Below, piece by piece: positions 9,047 through 19,618 of a stretch of 64,000 nt of DNA. The DNA is from DASRAA01 sp963814165. GTDB lineage: Bacteria > Acidobacteriota > Terriglobia > Terriglobales > Acidobacteriaceae. Under the pieces are notes generated by a model. That model saw only the letters and a list, made by a program, of their open reading frames with translations. It had not been told where the DNA came from and searched no databases. The DNA lies in assembly GCA_963814165.1 (NCBI GenBank), contig CAWFBW010000021.1:248001-312000 (forward strand), in the 5' to 3' direction. Each line of letters opens with the position of its first letter. Within the stretch, counting starts at the first letter, position 1. Both the position numbers and the translations under genes were made by a program.

Positions 9047-9811
9047 TCAGGGTTCGATGGGATCTTCGCGATCCGTGTAGACTCCCGCCATCCACACTAC
9101 CGCGATAAACGCTGTGACCGCAATGAAATAGGCCAGCAGAAAGCGTAGGCCCATGCTCCACGCCTGTTGGCGCAGGCTATGCACGTCGGGAATCCACCAG
9201 ACCAGCTTGTAAGGAACATATAGGCCCGAGCCGAGCAGAAGTAATAGCCACAGCCAATAAAGCGGACGCTTCCATACCCGTCGCGAACGCGCCAAGTGCA
9301 CAGGATGGACGCCGGACGCCGCAACCGTTGTGGCGATCGGCACCCAAACGCCGGGCATTACATAGGCGATGATCGCGAGGAGCAGCCAGTTGAGATCACG
9401 CATGACGTTGCGTGGCGGCGGGCCGCCATTCAGCTTCTGCCGAATCCACACCGCGAACTGCGGCACATAGTCCTGCAGACCCCAGAGCATCCATGCGATC
9501 ACCACAAAGACCAGCGCCCAAAAAGCAAGCGCAGGAACATAACGCAGCGAGTGCCTGTAGGCGCGCCAGATTCCGGAGTCCTTGCGAAACTCGGCAACCC
9601 TGAACCATGCCAACGTTCCCGCGCGCAGCCACAGCAGTGAGAAGACGACGAGGATCGCAATGGCTGCGGTAGCGGCCACCTGCCAGCCACGCGCGTCGGG
9701 AATCAGCAGCCAGAAATAAACAACTGCCAGCAGCGCGGCATTGGCCACGAAGTTCAGCAACCATAACTTCAAAACGCCGGTGCGGTTGGTATTCGTTTCA
9801 GTCGTGTTCAT
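9047..9811 (-). CDS. Polytopic membrane protein of unknown function
   Basis: The 254-residue protein has about six hydrophobic segments, for example LWLLNFVANAALLAVVYFW, ATAAIAILVVFSLLWL and LAFWALVFVVIAWMLWGL, and no recognised catalytic motif. Its ATG overlaps the stop codon of the alpha-2-macroglobulin gene (ATGA at 9808-9811), so it is the last gene of the DUF1175/alpha-2-macroglobulin operon. That context suggests an inner-membrane accessory of the envelope module, but the sequence alone does not show a function. It converges with the SpoIID-domain gene, only 33 nt away. Confidence 0.75.
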   Translation of the reverse strand: MNTTETNTNRTGVLKLWLLNFVANAALLAVVYFWLLIPDARGWQVAATAAIAILVVFSLLWLRAGTLAWFRVAEFRKDSGIWRAYRHSLRYVPALAFWALVFVVIAWMLWGLQDYVPQFAVWIRQKLNGGPPPRNVMRDLNWLLLAIIAYVMPGVWVPIATTVAASGVHPVHLARSRRVWKRPLYWLWLLLLLGSGLYVPYKLVWWIPDVHSLRQQAWSMGLRFLLAYFIAVTAFIAVVWMAGVYTDREDPIEP

Positions 9812-12800
9812 TTCACCGTCACCGTAGCCGCGTCGCTCGTGGAGAGATATTGGGGCTGATACATAGGCTCCACCCGAGTCGGGCTGACGCGGAAGACGCC
9901 CGGATTCACTACCTTCAGTAGGTAGGTATATTCCGATTGCCCGCGCGGGAACCAGTAGTTGAAGAAAGTGGTGCGGTCATCGCGCAGTTCACGATAACTT
10001 CGCCAGCGTGTCGTCCACCAAGGCGGCTGCTGATCGAGTTGGTACAAGTCATCGCGTGCGATTGACTCCGTGCCTGATGGAATCGGATCTTCGATCATCA
10101 AGTAAAGCCAATCGCTGCCGCCGACGGTGATGCGCACAGCGAGCGTGTCTCCCACCTGGACGGGTTCCGTCAATTTATCGAGGTGATACACCAGCTTACC
10201 GCCCGACTGCTGCGGCGTCAGCTTGTAGTACTCACGCACGGTGCTGAGCTGGAACGTTCCGGTGTTCACGACGTTCGGCTGGCTGGAATAGTACTCGCCG
10301 CGCGCCGACCAGTAGAGGTGGCCCTGGCCGCTCTTCACGAAGCGTACCTGGTTTGCCGTTGGCGCAAGCTGCGATTCAGCCAGCGTAACAACAGTCGGTG
10401 GCGCAGTTGCATCGGCGGCAGTGAACTTCCTGGTTGCAACGGTCTTGCCGTTCACCTGCACCTCAACGCTGAAGTTGGGCTTCAGCTCCTGGGTGCGCTG
10501 CAGGTAATCGGTCAGGCCGTAGATGACCATCGCTGTCTGCTCGGTTGAGTCCCAATAGTAGCCGTTGCCACGGTGCATCACCAGCCACAGAGCAGCCTTA
10601 GGCAACAATGGACTTTGTGGATCAACGCGATCGAGCAACTTCAGCGCGTAAGCCGTGGCCTGCGGCGTGGTGTCGCCGTAGAAGTCCATCAGATAATTCG
10701 TATCGGTGGGCCACCATGCTTGGTTGCCGTCTTGCTTCGCCTCAGACGACAACTGCTTTGCCAGGTCGCTGGCGCGTGAGTCGTTGATCTGCGCCATCGC
10801 TAATCCAAGGAGCGCCTTGCCGTATGGAGTCAGGTTGGCTCTCTGGCTCCAAACGGAATCGACGACAGTTGAGTTCGACTCGCTGCCACTGAGCACTAGG
10901 GCATACGCCATATAGGCGCGCAAGTCGGTCTTGACCGAACCCGAGCGCGTGAATGATGTGAGCAGCCATTTGCGGGCGCGATCAATGCGGTCAGCCTCCA
11001 CGTCGTAGCCCGCAGCCTTGGCCTGCACGAGCCCACTGAGCACGTAGGCCGTCATGAACGGCTGCGAGTCGTCGGTCTGCCACCAGCCCCAGCCGCCATC
11101 GGGATGCTGGTACTGGTAGAGGCGATCGAGTCCGGCTTGCACCTGCTTGTTCAGCTTTTGCGGATCAATGTTGGAGCCGACGCCGAGTTTCTTCATGGCA
11201 TCAGCCACCAGTACATCCGGCAGGAAGCTCGACATGGTCTGTTCGGTGCATCCATACGGATAGGACGTGAGGAAGTCGAGGGCGCCGAAGATCGTTCCCG
11301 CAATCGACGGCGCCACTTCGATCGTAAGCTTGCGGGTGTTGGCTTCGATGCCGGATGGGAACGTCAGCTCTTCGCTGAGGTTGCTGTTCCCTGCTCCGGC
11401 GATCGAGCCGGACTTCGCAACTGCCAATTGCACGCCGAAGGGCACCACCGGCAAAGTAAGTTCCATCGCATCGCTTTCGACGTCGGTAAGCGCCTTGCCA
11501 AGTACCGTCGCGGAGTCGACGTCCTGCACGCGCACGCGGTAGTCCACCTTTATGAGGCCACGGCTCGGCACTGGCACATCGCGGGTTGCTCCATCGAGCA
11601 CCTGCAGGCCAGTGAATTCCATCGACACGCGGGCGTTCTTTTCGGTCGGCAGGTAGTTTTGCACGATGGTCGAGAGCACGATTTCGTCGCCGCGCCGGAA
11701 GAATCGCGGCACAACCAGCCGCACCATCAGGTTCTTGCGCACGATCGTGTTTTCCACGGCGCTGCCCACCATGGTGTTCTGTGTGACGCCGCGGGTGGTG
11801 GCTCGCCATGAAGTGATGGCGTCGGGATAGTCGAACTTCACTGAAGCCTGGCCATTCGCGTCGGTGCGCACATCAGCGACCCAGAAGGCAGTGTCCGGGA
11901 ATGCTTTGCGAACCTTCGGCTGCACGAGGCGCTCCGGCTTGAGCTGCGCAAGGGCCGACGAGGAGCGGGCTGCGCTACCGGGCCCTCCCGCCAACTGCAT
12001 TGCTCGCTTGCCCGCCTGTCCGGAAAAGTAATACGTAAGCGAGCTCTCGGTGGAAACGTTCGCGTACACCTTGCCGTAAAACGCCGACACGATGTTGGTC
12101 GCAACCTCAGGCTCGATGGCATAGATGGCTTCGTCAACCACGCCAAGGCTGAAGTCCGCGCCGGCGACGGGCTTCCCTGAGTCGTCGGTCGCCTTGATGG
12201 TGTAGGCGCCCGCCTGTCCCGGCTGGTACTGCGGCTTGGAGGGCTGGAGGTCCACCTTGAGCACATGCTGCGTGGGCGGCACTGTCAGGCTCTTGTTGCC
12301 CACGTAAAACTTGTTGCCCCGAATAAACGCCGCCGATACATAGAAGTTGGGCGCGTACTCCGGCCGGATGGGAACATCGACGGTGACGCTTCCGCCAGCG
12401 CTCTTGACGACCTGCGCTGTGTAAAGACCGTTGCCCTCCGTGGTGACCAGCACGCTCGCCGGCTCCGCGCCGGTGATCAGCATGACGTGTGCGGTATCGC
12501 CTGGCGCGTACGACTTCTTGTCAGCAACAATCTGCACGCGCTCCTGCTGCGTACCTGCCCACAGCGGACTGACGCCTGGAGCCCACAAGTACGCCGTGTC
12601 TTCCACTTCGCGGTTTTGCACCGACATCGCCGTGACGCGCACGCGGAACTCCCCGGCATCGGGAATCGTGAACTGCACCTGCCCCTTGCCGTCGGCGCCG
12701 GTCTGTCCCTGCGCCGTCGAAATCACGCTGCCACTGCGCTTCTGCCAGTTCCAAGTCATCAACTCCGCGCGGAAAGCCGTCGCGACCGGCTTCTTGTCGT

Positions 12801-14486
12801 AGTCCTGCGCCGTGACGTTGATGGTCGCTGAGACTGCCCTTGGTGTACACATACGAATTCGGCTGCGCCGTGAGATAGAAGCTGCCATAGGTGGCCAGCA
12901 CGAAATCCGCGGCCTGAGATTTCGCGATTGCCCGCATCGGTGACGCGCGCCTCAATGCGATAGATCACGTCTTCCTTTTTCGCGCTCACCTTGGTCGGAA
13001 TCGTGATCTGCAGCTTGCCGTCGGCGTCGAGCGTGCCGCTCTGTTCGCTTTCCTGGTCGCCGCCGTACGTGTCAGACTCGTCCGGCCCTTCCGAATCGTC
13101 CCCGTAACCTTCGTCTTCAGAGTCGGATTCATAGCGCCCGAACGGCCAGTAGGTCGAAGTGTGCACCACCCACTTCACCTTGGCATTCGCCACCGGCTCG
13201 CCGAAGTAGTAACGCGCATCGATGGTGGCCTTGATGGGCTGGCCTTGCAGCACCCGCGGCGTTTGCGCCGTGACCTTCACCGCGTACTCGGGCTTCTTGT
13301 AGTCCTGCACCGAGAAGCGCACGCCTTCCACGTAGCGCTCGCCCGACTTCATGTTGAGGTAATAGAAGCCAAGGTTGGCATCGGCGGGAATCGCATAGTC
13401 CCAATGTGCGGTGCCCATGTCAGACAGGTTCACGGTCTGCTGCCAGATGGTCTCGTAGGTGCGTGGATCGCGCAGTTCAAGCGTCAGTTCGCGGTCTTGC
13501 GGAATCACGTATCCGGTCGGGGTTTGATTGCGAACGATCGTCTTGAAGTGCACCGTGTCGCCTGGGCGGTACACCGGACGGTCCGTATACGTGTAGCCGC
13601 GCAGCCTCTGCGACTCTGAGCCCATGTTCCACGCGCCGGGCGCATTGATGGCAACCTGGTCCTGGTAGCTGGCGAAAACGGCGACGTTCTCCGGCTTGGC
13701 TTGCGTAATCGCAAGGTCAACCATTCCCTGCTGGTCGGTCGGCTTGTTGGCAATTTCCTGCTGTTCGATCCACACGCGGGTGGAAGCTCCCACGATGGGA
13801 TCGCCGTTGGTGCGATCGACGACGTAGTAAAGCAGGCGTCCGGGGGCAGCCTTGGTAATAATGGCGATGTCGGTGACTACGACAATCGTGTAGGCGCGCA
13901 GGGTTCCGTTCGTGGCTTCCACCAGATACACACCCTTGTCGCGCACGGGAATGGTCACTTGCTGGCTTTGCCAACGCTCGCCCTTCGGGACGGCCCATTT
14001 CCACTCGGAAACCAGTTGCTGCTGGTTAAGAACGGGCACCTGGGCATATTCGGTGGGCTGCGGACCCTTCTTGGCTGGCGCGGTTTCGCCGGCTCGCCAA
14101 AGCCGGATCTCATGCCGAGAGTCAGGCGAGAACTGCGCGCGAATGAAGTCGCGGAACCAGGCCCAAATGCTGTGCTTCCAGGCATGAAATCGCTCCAACC
14201 AGGTCTTTTGCTGCTTGGGCAACCGCGGCGCCTGGCCGCCGAAGTTGTGCATGTCCTGGAGTTGGCTGAAGAACTTCGCGGCATCGTTTATGCGATAGAC
14301 GCGAAACTCGAGCACCGCAACATGGCTGCTGTTGACGCCGACCTCGATCTTTTCGCCCGGCAGGTAGGTGCGCTCGCTGGTGATGGAGAAATAGACAGCG
14401 GCGTCTTCAGCTTCTTCTTGCGCAAAGATCGGAGACGAGAGTGCGAGAACCAGAATGACTGCAAGGGTGGCGCGAAACAAACGCAT
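9808..14486 (-). CDS. Bacterial alpha-2-macroglobulin with thioester motif (two frameshifts)
   Basis: A large protein of about 1,560 residues with a signal peptide (LAVILVLALSSPIFAQ), repeated macroglobulin domains (for example YRPGDTVHFKTIVRN and AHVMLITGAEP) and the thioester motif GCTEQ at 11239-11253, followed by the alpha-helical thioester domain (PDGGWGWWQTDDSQPF). Such proteins are thought to trap proteases in the periplasm; the E. coli counterparts are YfhM and YfaS. An acidic Ser/Glu/Asp linker lies near 13070-13130. Two frame changes, near 12903-12911 and in a C run at 12837-12839, split the frame and look like sequencing indels. DUF1175 lies directly upstream and a membrane protein downstream, the same company as yfaS in E. 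coli. Confidence 0.88.
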
Positions 14487-15532
14487 CAGTCGGCTCCTCG
14501 AAGGATGTTCCAACGATAGACACCGAGAAAGCTCGGGTTGGAGGGCACCGGGCGCCAACGCGGATCCGGAAAGTTCAATAGCTGCGACAGGGTTGGACGG
14601 CGAATTTCTCCCGCCGACTTGCCGATGGGACCCGTATGATAGACCACCAACGGCTCACGTCCGATGTCGATTTGACTGGGACCGAGATAGATCATGGCAT
14701 GGAACGGCAGGTCGTGGCCTTCCTGGCGAAAGAACAGCAGGTCGCCCGGACGGGCGCGCGCGACGTCTCGTCCCACAAAGTAGGAGTTGTGCTGCCAAAG
14801 GGTCTTGGCGTCGGCAAACTGGGTAAAGGCTCCGTTGTTCAGATCGTCTGCCGCAAAGCTACCGTCACGTACCCGAAACAGCCCCGCGCCCAGGGGTGTG
14901 TACGGATATTGATATTGCCGGATGTCACCTGCGACGGCAGTAGCCGGTAGCATCGCAGATTTCGCCCATGCCGAATCGTGCCGACGCAAAGCTTCGCGAT
15001 ACGAATAGCGCAGAAGTGCGGCACAGTCATTGACCTCGTCGGAGGACCGGCGGCGATAGTACTCGGCCTCGGCCAGCAAGGTGAACCACCGGCGAAATGC
15101 GGCTCGATCCGAGGCATCGTGCAGGCGCAGGAAGTCGGGGGTGCCATCTCCCTCACTGTCAGATGCGTCTAGAGTCGTACGAATGGTGGCTGAAATCGGC
15201 TCAAACGCAGGCGAGGTTACAGAAAGCTTAGCTTCGCCGGACAGAACTCCCGCACGCAAGGTTACTATCGCCGAATCGTCCTTTACGGTGACCGACTCTA
15301 CGGCAGCACGGTGTGGATCTTCCACTTCAACCTGGACATCGCCCAGGTTCCGACCGGAAGCCGAATGGATTTTGAGCTGGGTTGTGGAGAAGCCGTCGGC
15401 AGGAACTGTTCCAGTAAGAGGTTCGATGACGAAGATCGCTGGAGAAAATGCCCGTTGGAGGGTAAACGCGCCTGCGATGGCGACAATCGCGACCACCGCC
15501 AGCAATGCCAACCAGCGAGGTATGCCGCGCAT
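14486..15532 (-). CDS. DUF1175 (YfaT-like) protein
   Basis: A single N-terminal membrane segment (LALLAVVAIVAIAGAF) precedes an Ig-like region (VEPLTG to TIRTTLDAS) and a C-terminal domain with NDCAALLRYSYREAL, ARPGDLLFFRQ and HAMIYLG. The Cys...His order recalls NlpC/P60-like cysteine peptidases, and I recognise the whole as DUF1175, the YfaT family. In E. coli yfaT is the neighbour of the alpha-2-macroglobulin yfaS; here its stop overlaps the alpha-2-macroglobulin start (TGATG). Function is unknown; a role in processing or anchoring the macroglobulin is inference. It is the first gene of this operon. Confidence 0.82.
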   Translation of the reverse strand: MRGIPRWLALLAVVAIVAIAGAFTLQRAFSPAIFVIEPLTGTVPADGFSTTQLKIHSASGRNLGDVQVEVEDPHRAAVESVTVKDDSAIVTLRAGVLSGEAKLSVTSPAFEPISATIRTTLDASDSEGDGTPDFLRLHDASDRAAFRRWFTLLAEAEYYRRRSSDEVNDCAALLRYSYREALRRHDSAWAKSAMLPATAVAGDIRQYQYPYTPLGAGLFRVRDGSFAADDLNNGAFTQFADAKTLWQHNSYFVGRDVARARPGDLLFFRQEGHDLPFHAMIYLGPSQIDIGREPLVVYHTGPIGKSAGEIRRPTLSQLLNFPDPRWRPVPSNPSFLGVYRWNILRGAD

Positions 15533-15696
15533 CTCCCCTAAGGCCTCCGCGTAAGGGCGGATTATAGCGCAGGGTGAATCAATCCACCACGGACATTCCG
15601 GAAGGGAGTGCAGCGGCAGAATTACTTGGATTTTTACAGATATGAACGACTCCAGGAGAACTCAGACAATCCGTGTCGATCTGTGAAAATCAGCGG

Positions 15697-16983
15697 CTAC
15701 GCGGGTTTTTGCTCCGCCAGCGCTCGTAACTCCGCCAGCAACCGCTCCACTTCTTCGGCCGTGTTGTAATGAGCCAGGCCGATGCGCAACATACCGCCGC
15801 TCTGCTGCACGCCTAACCGCTCTGCGAGGTTGATGGCGTAGTAATTTCCGTCCCATGTGAAGATGCCGCGTTCACCCAGGCGCATAGCCAGGTCGCGAGG
15901 AGTGTATCCCTCCAGCCGAATGGCAACCGTGGGCGTGCGCTGCTCGAACTTGGCTGGATCGGTGATGCCATAGAAAGTCAATCCCGGGATCTCCAGCAAG
16001 CCGCGAATCATCTGGCCCGCCAGTTCGCGTTCATGCTGCTGGAATACCTCATAAGCAGCAACTATCGCTTCGCGCCGCGTGGTTATGTCGGCGCTGTGAT
16101 GGCGTCCTACCTCGGCGATGTAATCGATAGCGGCAGTCACGCCCGCCATGCACTCATGGTTCTGCGTACCGGTCTCCCAGCGGTCGGGTAGCTTCTCGCT
16201 GCATACGCGCAGCTTGTAAGGACGCAGTCGCAGCAATTGTTCGCGCTTGCCATATAGGATTCCCTGGTGCGGGCCGAAGAACTTGTAGCTGGAGCAGGCC
16301 AGAAAATCCGTATCCAACGCCTTCACATCGATCAGACCGTGCGGCGCGTAGTGAACGGCGTCGATGTAGGTCATTGCACCAACATCGTGCGCCAGTCGCA
16401 CGGCTTGCCCCACATCGTTGATCGTGCCCACGGCGTTCGCCGCCCATCCAACCGCCACCAGCTTCGTGCTACGACGAATCTTCGCCTGCAGATCGAACAT
16501 ATCGAGCGTGCAGTCCGACGTCTTAATGTCGGCGGTTCGCACCTTCGCGCCACGCTCTTCCAGGCAGACCCATGGCGACACGTTGGCGTCGTGGTCGAGG
16601 CAGGTGACCAGCAATTCATCGCCGCTCTTCAGTTCGCGGCCCACCGCGCGGCTCAGCGCAAACGTCAGCGTCGTCATATTCGCGCCGAAGACGACCTCGT
16701 CCGGTGAGCAGTTGAAGAAGTCGGCCATCGCTTCGTGCGCCTGTTCGACGATCAGGTCGGTCCGCTGGCTGGTGAGGAAGGCTCCGCCGAGGTTGGCGTT
16801 CCATTTCGAAAGATATTCCGAGATGGCGTCGATCACCGGTTGCGGCACCTGTGTACCGCCGGGCGCGTCGAAAAATACGGCGGGCTGGCCGTTGACAGTC
16901 TGGCTCAGCGCCGGAAACTGCTGGCGCACCCACTCCACATCGAGCTTTCGAACCTGAGGGGCAACTCTTGTTGTGGCTGACAT
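15697..16983 (-). CDS. Cysteine desulfurase-like PLP enzyme (SufS/CsdA superfamily)
   Basis: The 428-residue fold-type I PLP enzyme resembles class V aminotransferases and the cysteine-desulfurase-like family. It shows TYIDAVHYAPHG and the Schiff-base Lys in CSSYKFFGPHQG, plus the substrate/cofactor segment WETGTQNHECMAG. The usual SufS active-site loop cysteine is not obvious, so desulfurase activity is uncertain. The ATG directly follows the TAG of homoserine dehydrogenase, and its ribosome site (GAGGAG) lies inside that gene's end. The pair suggests a role tied to homoserine, methionine or cysteine metabolism. No suf or isc genes are present. Confidence 0.8.
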   Translation of the reverse strand: MSATTRVAPQVRKLDVEWVRQQFPALSQTVNGQPAVFFDAPGGTQVPQPVIDAISEYLSKWNANLGGAFLTSQRTDLIVEQAHEAMADFFNCSPDEVVFGANMTTLTFALSRAVGRELKSGDELLVTCLDHDANVSPWVCLEERGAKVRTADIKTSDCTLDMFDLQAKIRRSTKLVAVGWAANAVGTINDVGQAVRLAHDVGAMTYIDAVHYAPHGLIDVKALDTDFLACSSYKFFGPHQGILYGKREQLLRLRPYKLRVCSEKLPDRWETGTQNHECMAGVTAAIDYIAEVGRHHSADITTRREAIVAAYEVFQQHERELAGQMIRGLLEIPGLTFYGITDPAKFEQRTPTVAIRLEGYTPRDLAMRLGERGIFTWDGNYYAINLAERLGVQQSGGMLRIGLAHYNTAEEVERLLAELRALAEQKPA

Positions 16984-16984
16984 G

Positions 16985-17995
16985 CTAGATACTCCTCACT
17001 GCGTTTACAAAATCCGAGAGCATTCCGTAGGCGGTAACCTCCGGCCCAGGATCGCGCTCGCTGATGATCAATTCTTTAAAGATATCCGTTTCAAAAGCGA
17101 TGAGCAGCGACGTGCCGTGAACGTGCGCCAGTGGATCATCCAATTTGAGCCGCTCCGGAGCAACGGTGGCGGAAATACTGCCATCGGTCTGCCGGCGTGC
17201 GCGGCTCACCAATCTCCAAGCTTCGCCGTTCTTGCTGGATTCACGCAACTGCCCGGCAGTAATGCCGCGAATGCCCGTTCGAGCCACATCAGCCAGCTTG
17301 AGGCTACCGCCCATCAGAACATTGGCGACTGCAACGACTTTGACCGCGGCGTCGATGCCGTCGATGTCGGCCGAAGGATCGGTTTCCGCCACCCCGAGGC
17401 GCTGTGCTTCGGCAATTGCCTCGTCGAGGCTTGCGCCGGCCTGCATCGCTTCCAGAATGACCGTCGTCGTGGAGTTAATCACTCCGCGGAATCCGAGTAG
17501 CTGGATCGCCGGTAGCGCCTCGCGAAACAGTGAGAACACTGGCGCGCCATCCATCATCGCTGACTCGAAAAAGAAACGGAGGCCTCTCGAGGCAGCCAAC
17601 GAACTCAGCTCGTGATAGGCATGCACCACCGGGCCCTTGTTAGCGCTCACGACATGGGCGCCGATATGCAGAGCGGTGCGGATGTGCGAGATGGCTGGCT
17701 CTCCGGTTTCGGCATTCAGCGAACTGGCTTCGAAAAGAACGTCCGGCTTGGCAGCATGCATCCAACTCGCTACGTGACTGGCTGAGCATGTCCCGGAAAA
17801 ATCGCGTGCCAATAGCCTTTCCGGCGAGAATCCGTTGAGATCGACTTGCCAGCCGACACGACGCGAAGCCACGCCGGTAATATGCCAGCCGATTCCGTAG
17901 CGGTCCGCGAGTTCCTTCTGTTTGCGAACCAGCAGCGCGATGAGGGCAGAGCCAACATTGCCCAGCCCGATGATAGCGAGATTATAAGTGCGGAT
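16985..17995 (-). CDS. hom: Homoserine dehydrogenase (catalytic part without ACT domain)
   Basis: The enzyme reduces aspartate semialdehyde to homoserine with NAD(P)H for threonine and methionine synthesis. The N-terminal Rossmann motif is AIIGLGNVGSALIALL; the active-site region includes VVSANKGPVVHAYHEL, MMDGAPVFSLFREALP and GVAETDPSADIDGIDAAVK. It lacks the C-terminal ACT domain, so feedback by threonine is not expected through it. The frame extends to an ATC at 17993-17995, 8 nt after AGAGGAG, where an ATG would be expected; an in-frame ATG appears only at 17872, inside the nucleotide-binding fold. ATC is therefore either a rare start or a miscalled base. Confidence 0.85.
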   Translation of the reverse strand: MRTYNLAIIGLGNVGSALIALLVRKQKELADRYGIGWHITGVASRRVGWQVDLNGFSPERLLARDFSGTCSASHVASWMHAAKPDVLFEASSLNAETGEPAISHIRTALHIGAHVVSANKGPVVHAYHELSSLAASRGLRFFFESAMMDGAPVFSLFREALPAIQLLGFRGVINSTTTVILEAMQAGASLDEAIAEAQRLGVAETDPSADIDGIDAAVKVVAVANVLMGGSLKLADVARTGIRGITAGQLRESSKNGEAWRLVSRARRQTDGSISATVAPERLKLDDPLAHVHGTSLLIAFETDIFKELIISERDPGPEVTAYGMLSDFVNAVRSI

Positions 17996-18097
17996 GTGGC
18001 AGTCTCCTCTGCTACAGCGCTATGTTCTCCATTGTAAACAGGCTGGCGTCCTGTACGCCCGCGTGCTCGCAACTTTAGAATTGGCGCAGACTCCCAT

Positions 18098-18520
18098 ATG
18101 AGCCCGGAACACTCGCTGATCGCAATCAAAATTGCGCACACGGCCATCTGGGCAGTGATGGCCGCTGCGATCCTGACTATCCCCTTCGCTGCTCTGCGTG
18201 GGCGGCTTCGGCTTGCGGCTTGGCTGACCGCGTTGATCCTCGTGGAGTGCGTCGTCTTAGGACTGAATCACGGCAGATGTCCGCTGACCGACATGGCCGC
18301 CCGATTCACGACCGAAAGCAGCGCAAATTTCGACATCTACCTGCCAAACTGGCTGGCGGAACACAACAAGACGATTTTCGGGGGACTGTTTGTCGCGGGT
18401 GAGTTGATCTGGCTGGGGCAGTGGCGCAAGAATCGGTCTGACCGGAAAAATGGCGCCACCCGAGGGGTGACGCCATGCTCCGCTGCTACTGCAAATCGGC
18501 TTACTTTCCGCCGAAGGTGA
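18098..18520 (+). CDS. Small inner-membrane protein of unknown function
   Basis: The 140-residue protein has three hydrophobic stretches (TAIWAVMAAAILTIPFAAL, AAWLTALILVECVVLGL, IFGGLFVAGELIWLG) and a conserved-looking loop NHGRCPLTDMAARFT. The composition suggests a real membrane protein, but I do not recognise the family. The last 20 residues are probably not conserved: they run through a terminator hairpin (18451-18475) and overlap the convergent barrel gene by 20 nt. It starts with ATG at 18098, divergent from homoserine dehydrogenase. Confidence 0.6.
   Translation: MSPEHSLIAIKIAHTAIWAVMAAAILTIPFAALRGRLRLAAWLTALILVECVVLGLNHGRCPLTDMAARFTTESSANFDIYLPNWLAEHNKTIFGGLFVAGELIWLGQWRKNRSDRKNGATRGVTPCSAATANRLTFRRR
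18451..18475 (-). terminator. Intrinsic terminator of the beta-barrel gene
   Basis: The hairpin TGGCG-C-CACCC / GGGTG-A-CGCCA is followed on the minus strand by TTTTT. It lies 25-50 nt past the stop of the minus-strand barrel gene. Confidence 0.75.
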
Positions 18521-19124
18521 AGTTCACGCCGGCAAAGTACTTGAAGTTGTTCTGGTTGCCGGTATAGCTGGTGCCGTTCACGCCAAAGCGGGTATAGAGG
18601 TAGTCCACTTCGACCGGACGAATCTGGATGTGCGGGGTCAGGGCATAGTCCACACCGCCACCAAACTCCATCGCGAAGGCATTGTTGTTGTTGTTCGAGC
18701 TGGCGACACCGTTGACGGTGTTATAGATATTGGCATACACGTTGCTGTGCGCCGCACCGAAAAGGGCCTGCCCGAAGGGCTGCCATTTGCCAGAGTGCTT
18801 CTTGATCTGCGGACCAAACAGGTAGGTGAACACGTTGCCCTGCACGTTGCCTACGACGTTGTAACCGGCACTGGTGAGCTGGTTCTTCAGTCCGCTGCCC
18901 TGGGTGTAGCCCTGGAAGTCGGCCTTGATGCCGATCCACGGGGTCACGTTGTAAACGAAGCCGCCGCCTCCACCAAAGATGTTGAAGCTCGTGACCTTGG
19001 TGATGTCGGGGTGAACGTTGACGAACGAAAATCCAATGGGAACTTCGAATTTCGGAACATCCTGTGCGAACGCAGCCATGGTGCACATCAGTGCCACTGC
19101 GATAAGAACCAAAGACTTCTTCAT
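18501..19124 (-). CDS. Outer-membrane beta-barrel protein
   Basis: A signal peptide (SLVLIAVALMCTMAAFAQ) is followed by about 185 residues of alternating polar/aromatic strands: GGFVYNVTPWIGIKADFQGY, FTYLFGPQIK, AMEFGGGVDYAL, RPVEVDYLYTRFG. The terminal strand NNFKYFAGVNFTFGGK is typical of OmpA/opacity-like porin barrels. Start chosen at 19124, where the signal peptide begins after AGGAGAGA. It is likely an abundant small barrel of the outer membrane with unknown ligand. A run of asparagines marks an extracellular loop. A terminator follows at 18451-18475. Confidence 0.85.
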   Translation of the reverse strand: MKKSLVLIAVALMCTMAAFAQDVPKFEVPIGFSFVNVHPDITKVTSFNIFGGGGGFVYNVTPWIGIKADFQGYTQGSGLKNQLTSAGYNVVGNVQGNVFTYLFGPQIKKHSGKWQPFGQALFGAAHSNVYANIYNTVNGVASSNNNNNAFAMEFGGGVDYALTPHIQIRPVEVDYLYTRFGVNGTSYTGNQNNFKYFAGVNFTFGGK

Positions 19125-19618
19125 TGCTTGTTTCTCTCCTCGAGCTTCCTGTGGTTCCGAACTACGTCCAGCTTGTTTCGCCCCGTCGCCTATAGGACGA
19201 ACTTTGGTGGCGCTTGGCCGACGTTGCCGCTCGGAACTGAATTTTGGTGTTGCCGGTGTTGAATTGAGTTCTGGCAACCCAGAACTATAGACGCGTGTGG
19301 AAACACAAAGTTTCTCGCAACTTTTAGCCATCATTAGGGTTGATGGCACCCAACGGCTAAATTCCGCGGATGAATGGCATCACTTTGGCGCTGTTCTGCT
19401 TCATTTTTTTTTACTCCGAATTTCCACCTGAGCCGGCAAACCAGTTCCCCGCCGCACCCCGACCTCGGTTATAATTCACAGTCAAGCTGGGTCCATGACG
19501 CCCAACGTTTTGCACCACTATGCCGCCCGAGGAAAGTCAGAAATTTCCGACATCCTGCTCATGGCAAATCAGGCTTTGACCAGCACGACCATTTCAACTC
19601 ACGTGAAGGAGTGCCTCG
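19125..19618. other. 494-nt intergenic region with ilvE promoter candidate
   Basis: No convincing gene. It carries the upstream region of the barrel gene, a T-rich stretch near 19403 and a TATAAT at 19470-19475 oriented towards ilvE, leaving a leader of about 135 nt. I found no leucine/isoleucine/valine-rich leader peptide or terminator in it. Confidence 0.4.
19470..19475 (+). promoter_or_regulatory. Candidate -10 box for ilvE
   Basis: A perfect TATAAT reads towards ilvE. The -35 region is weak, so the call rests on the -10 match and position. Confidence 0.4.

Noticed and set aside
11104..11811. Plus-strand open frame of 235 codons within the macroglobulin gene
   Set aside because: Antisense to a well-conserved coding region, with no domain or ribosome site.
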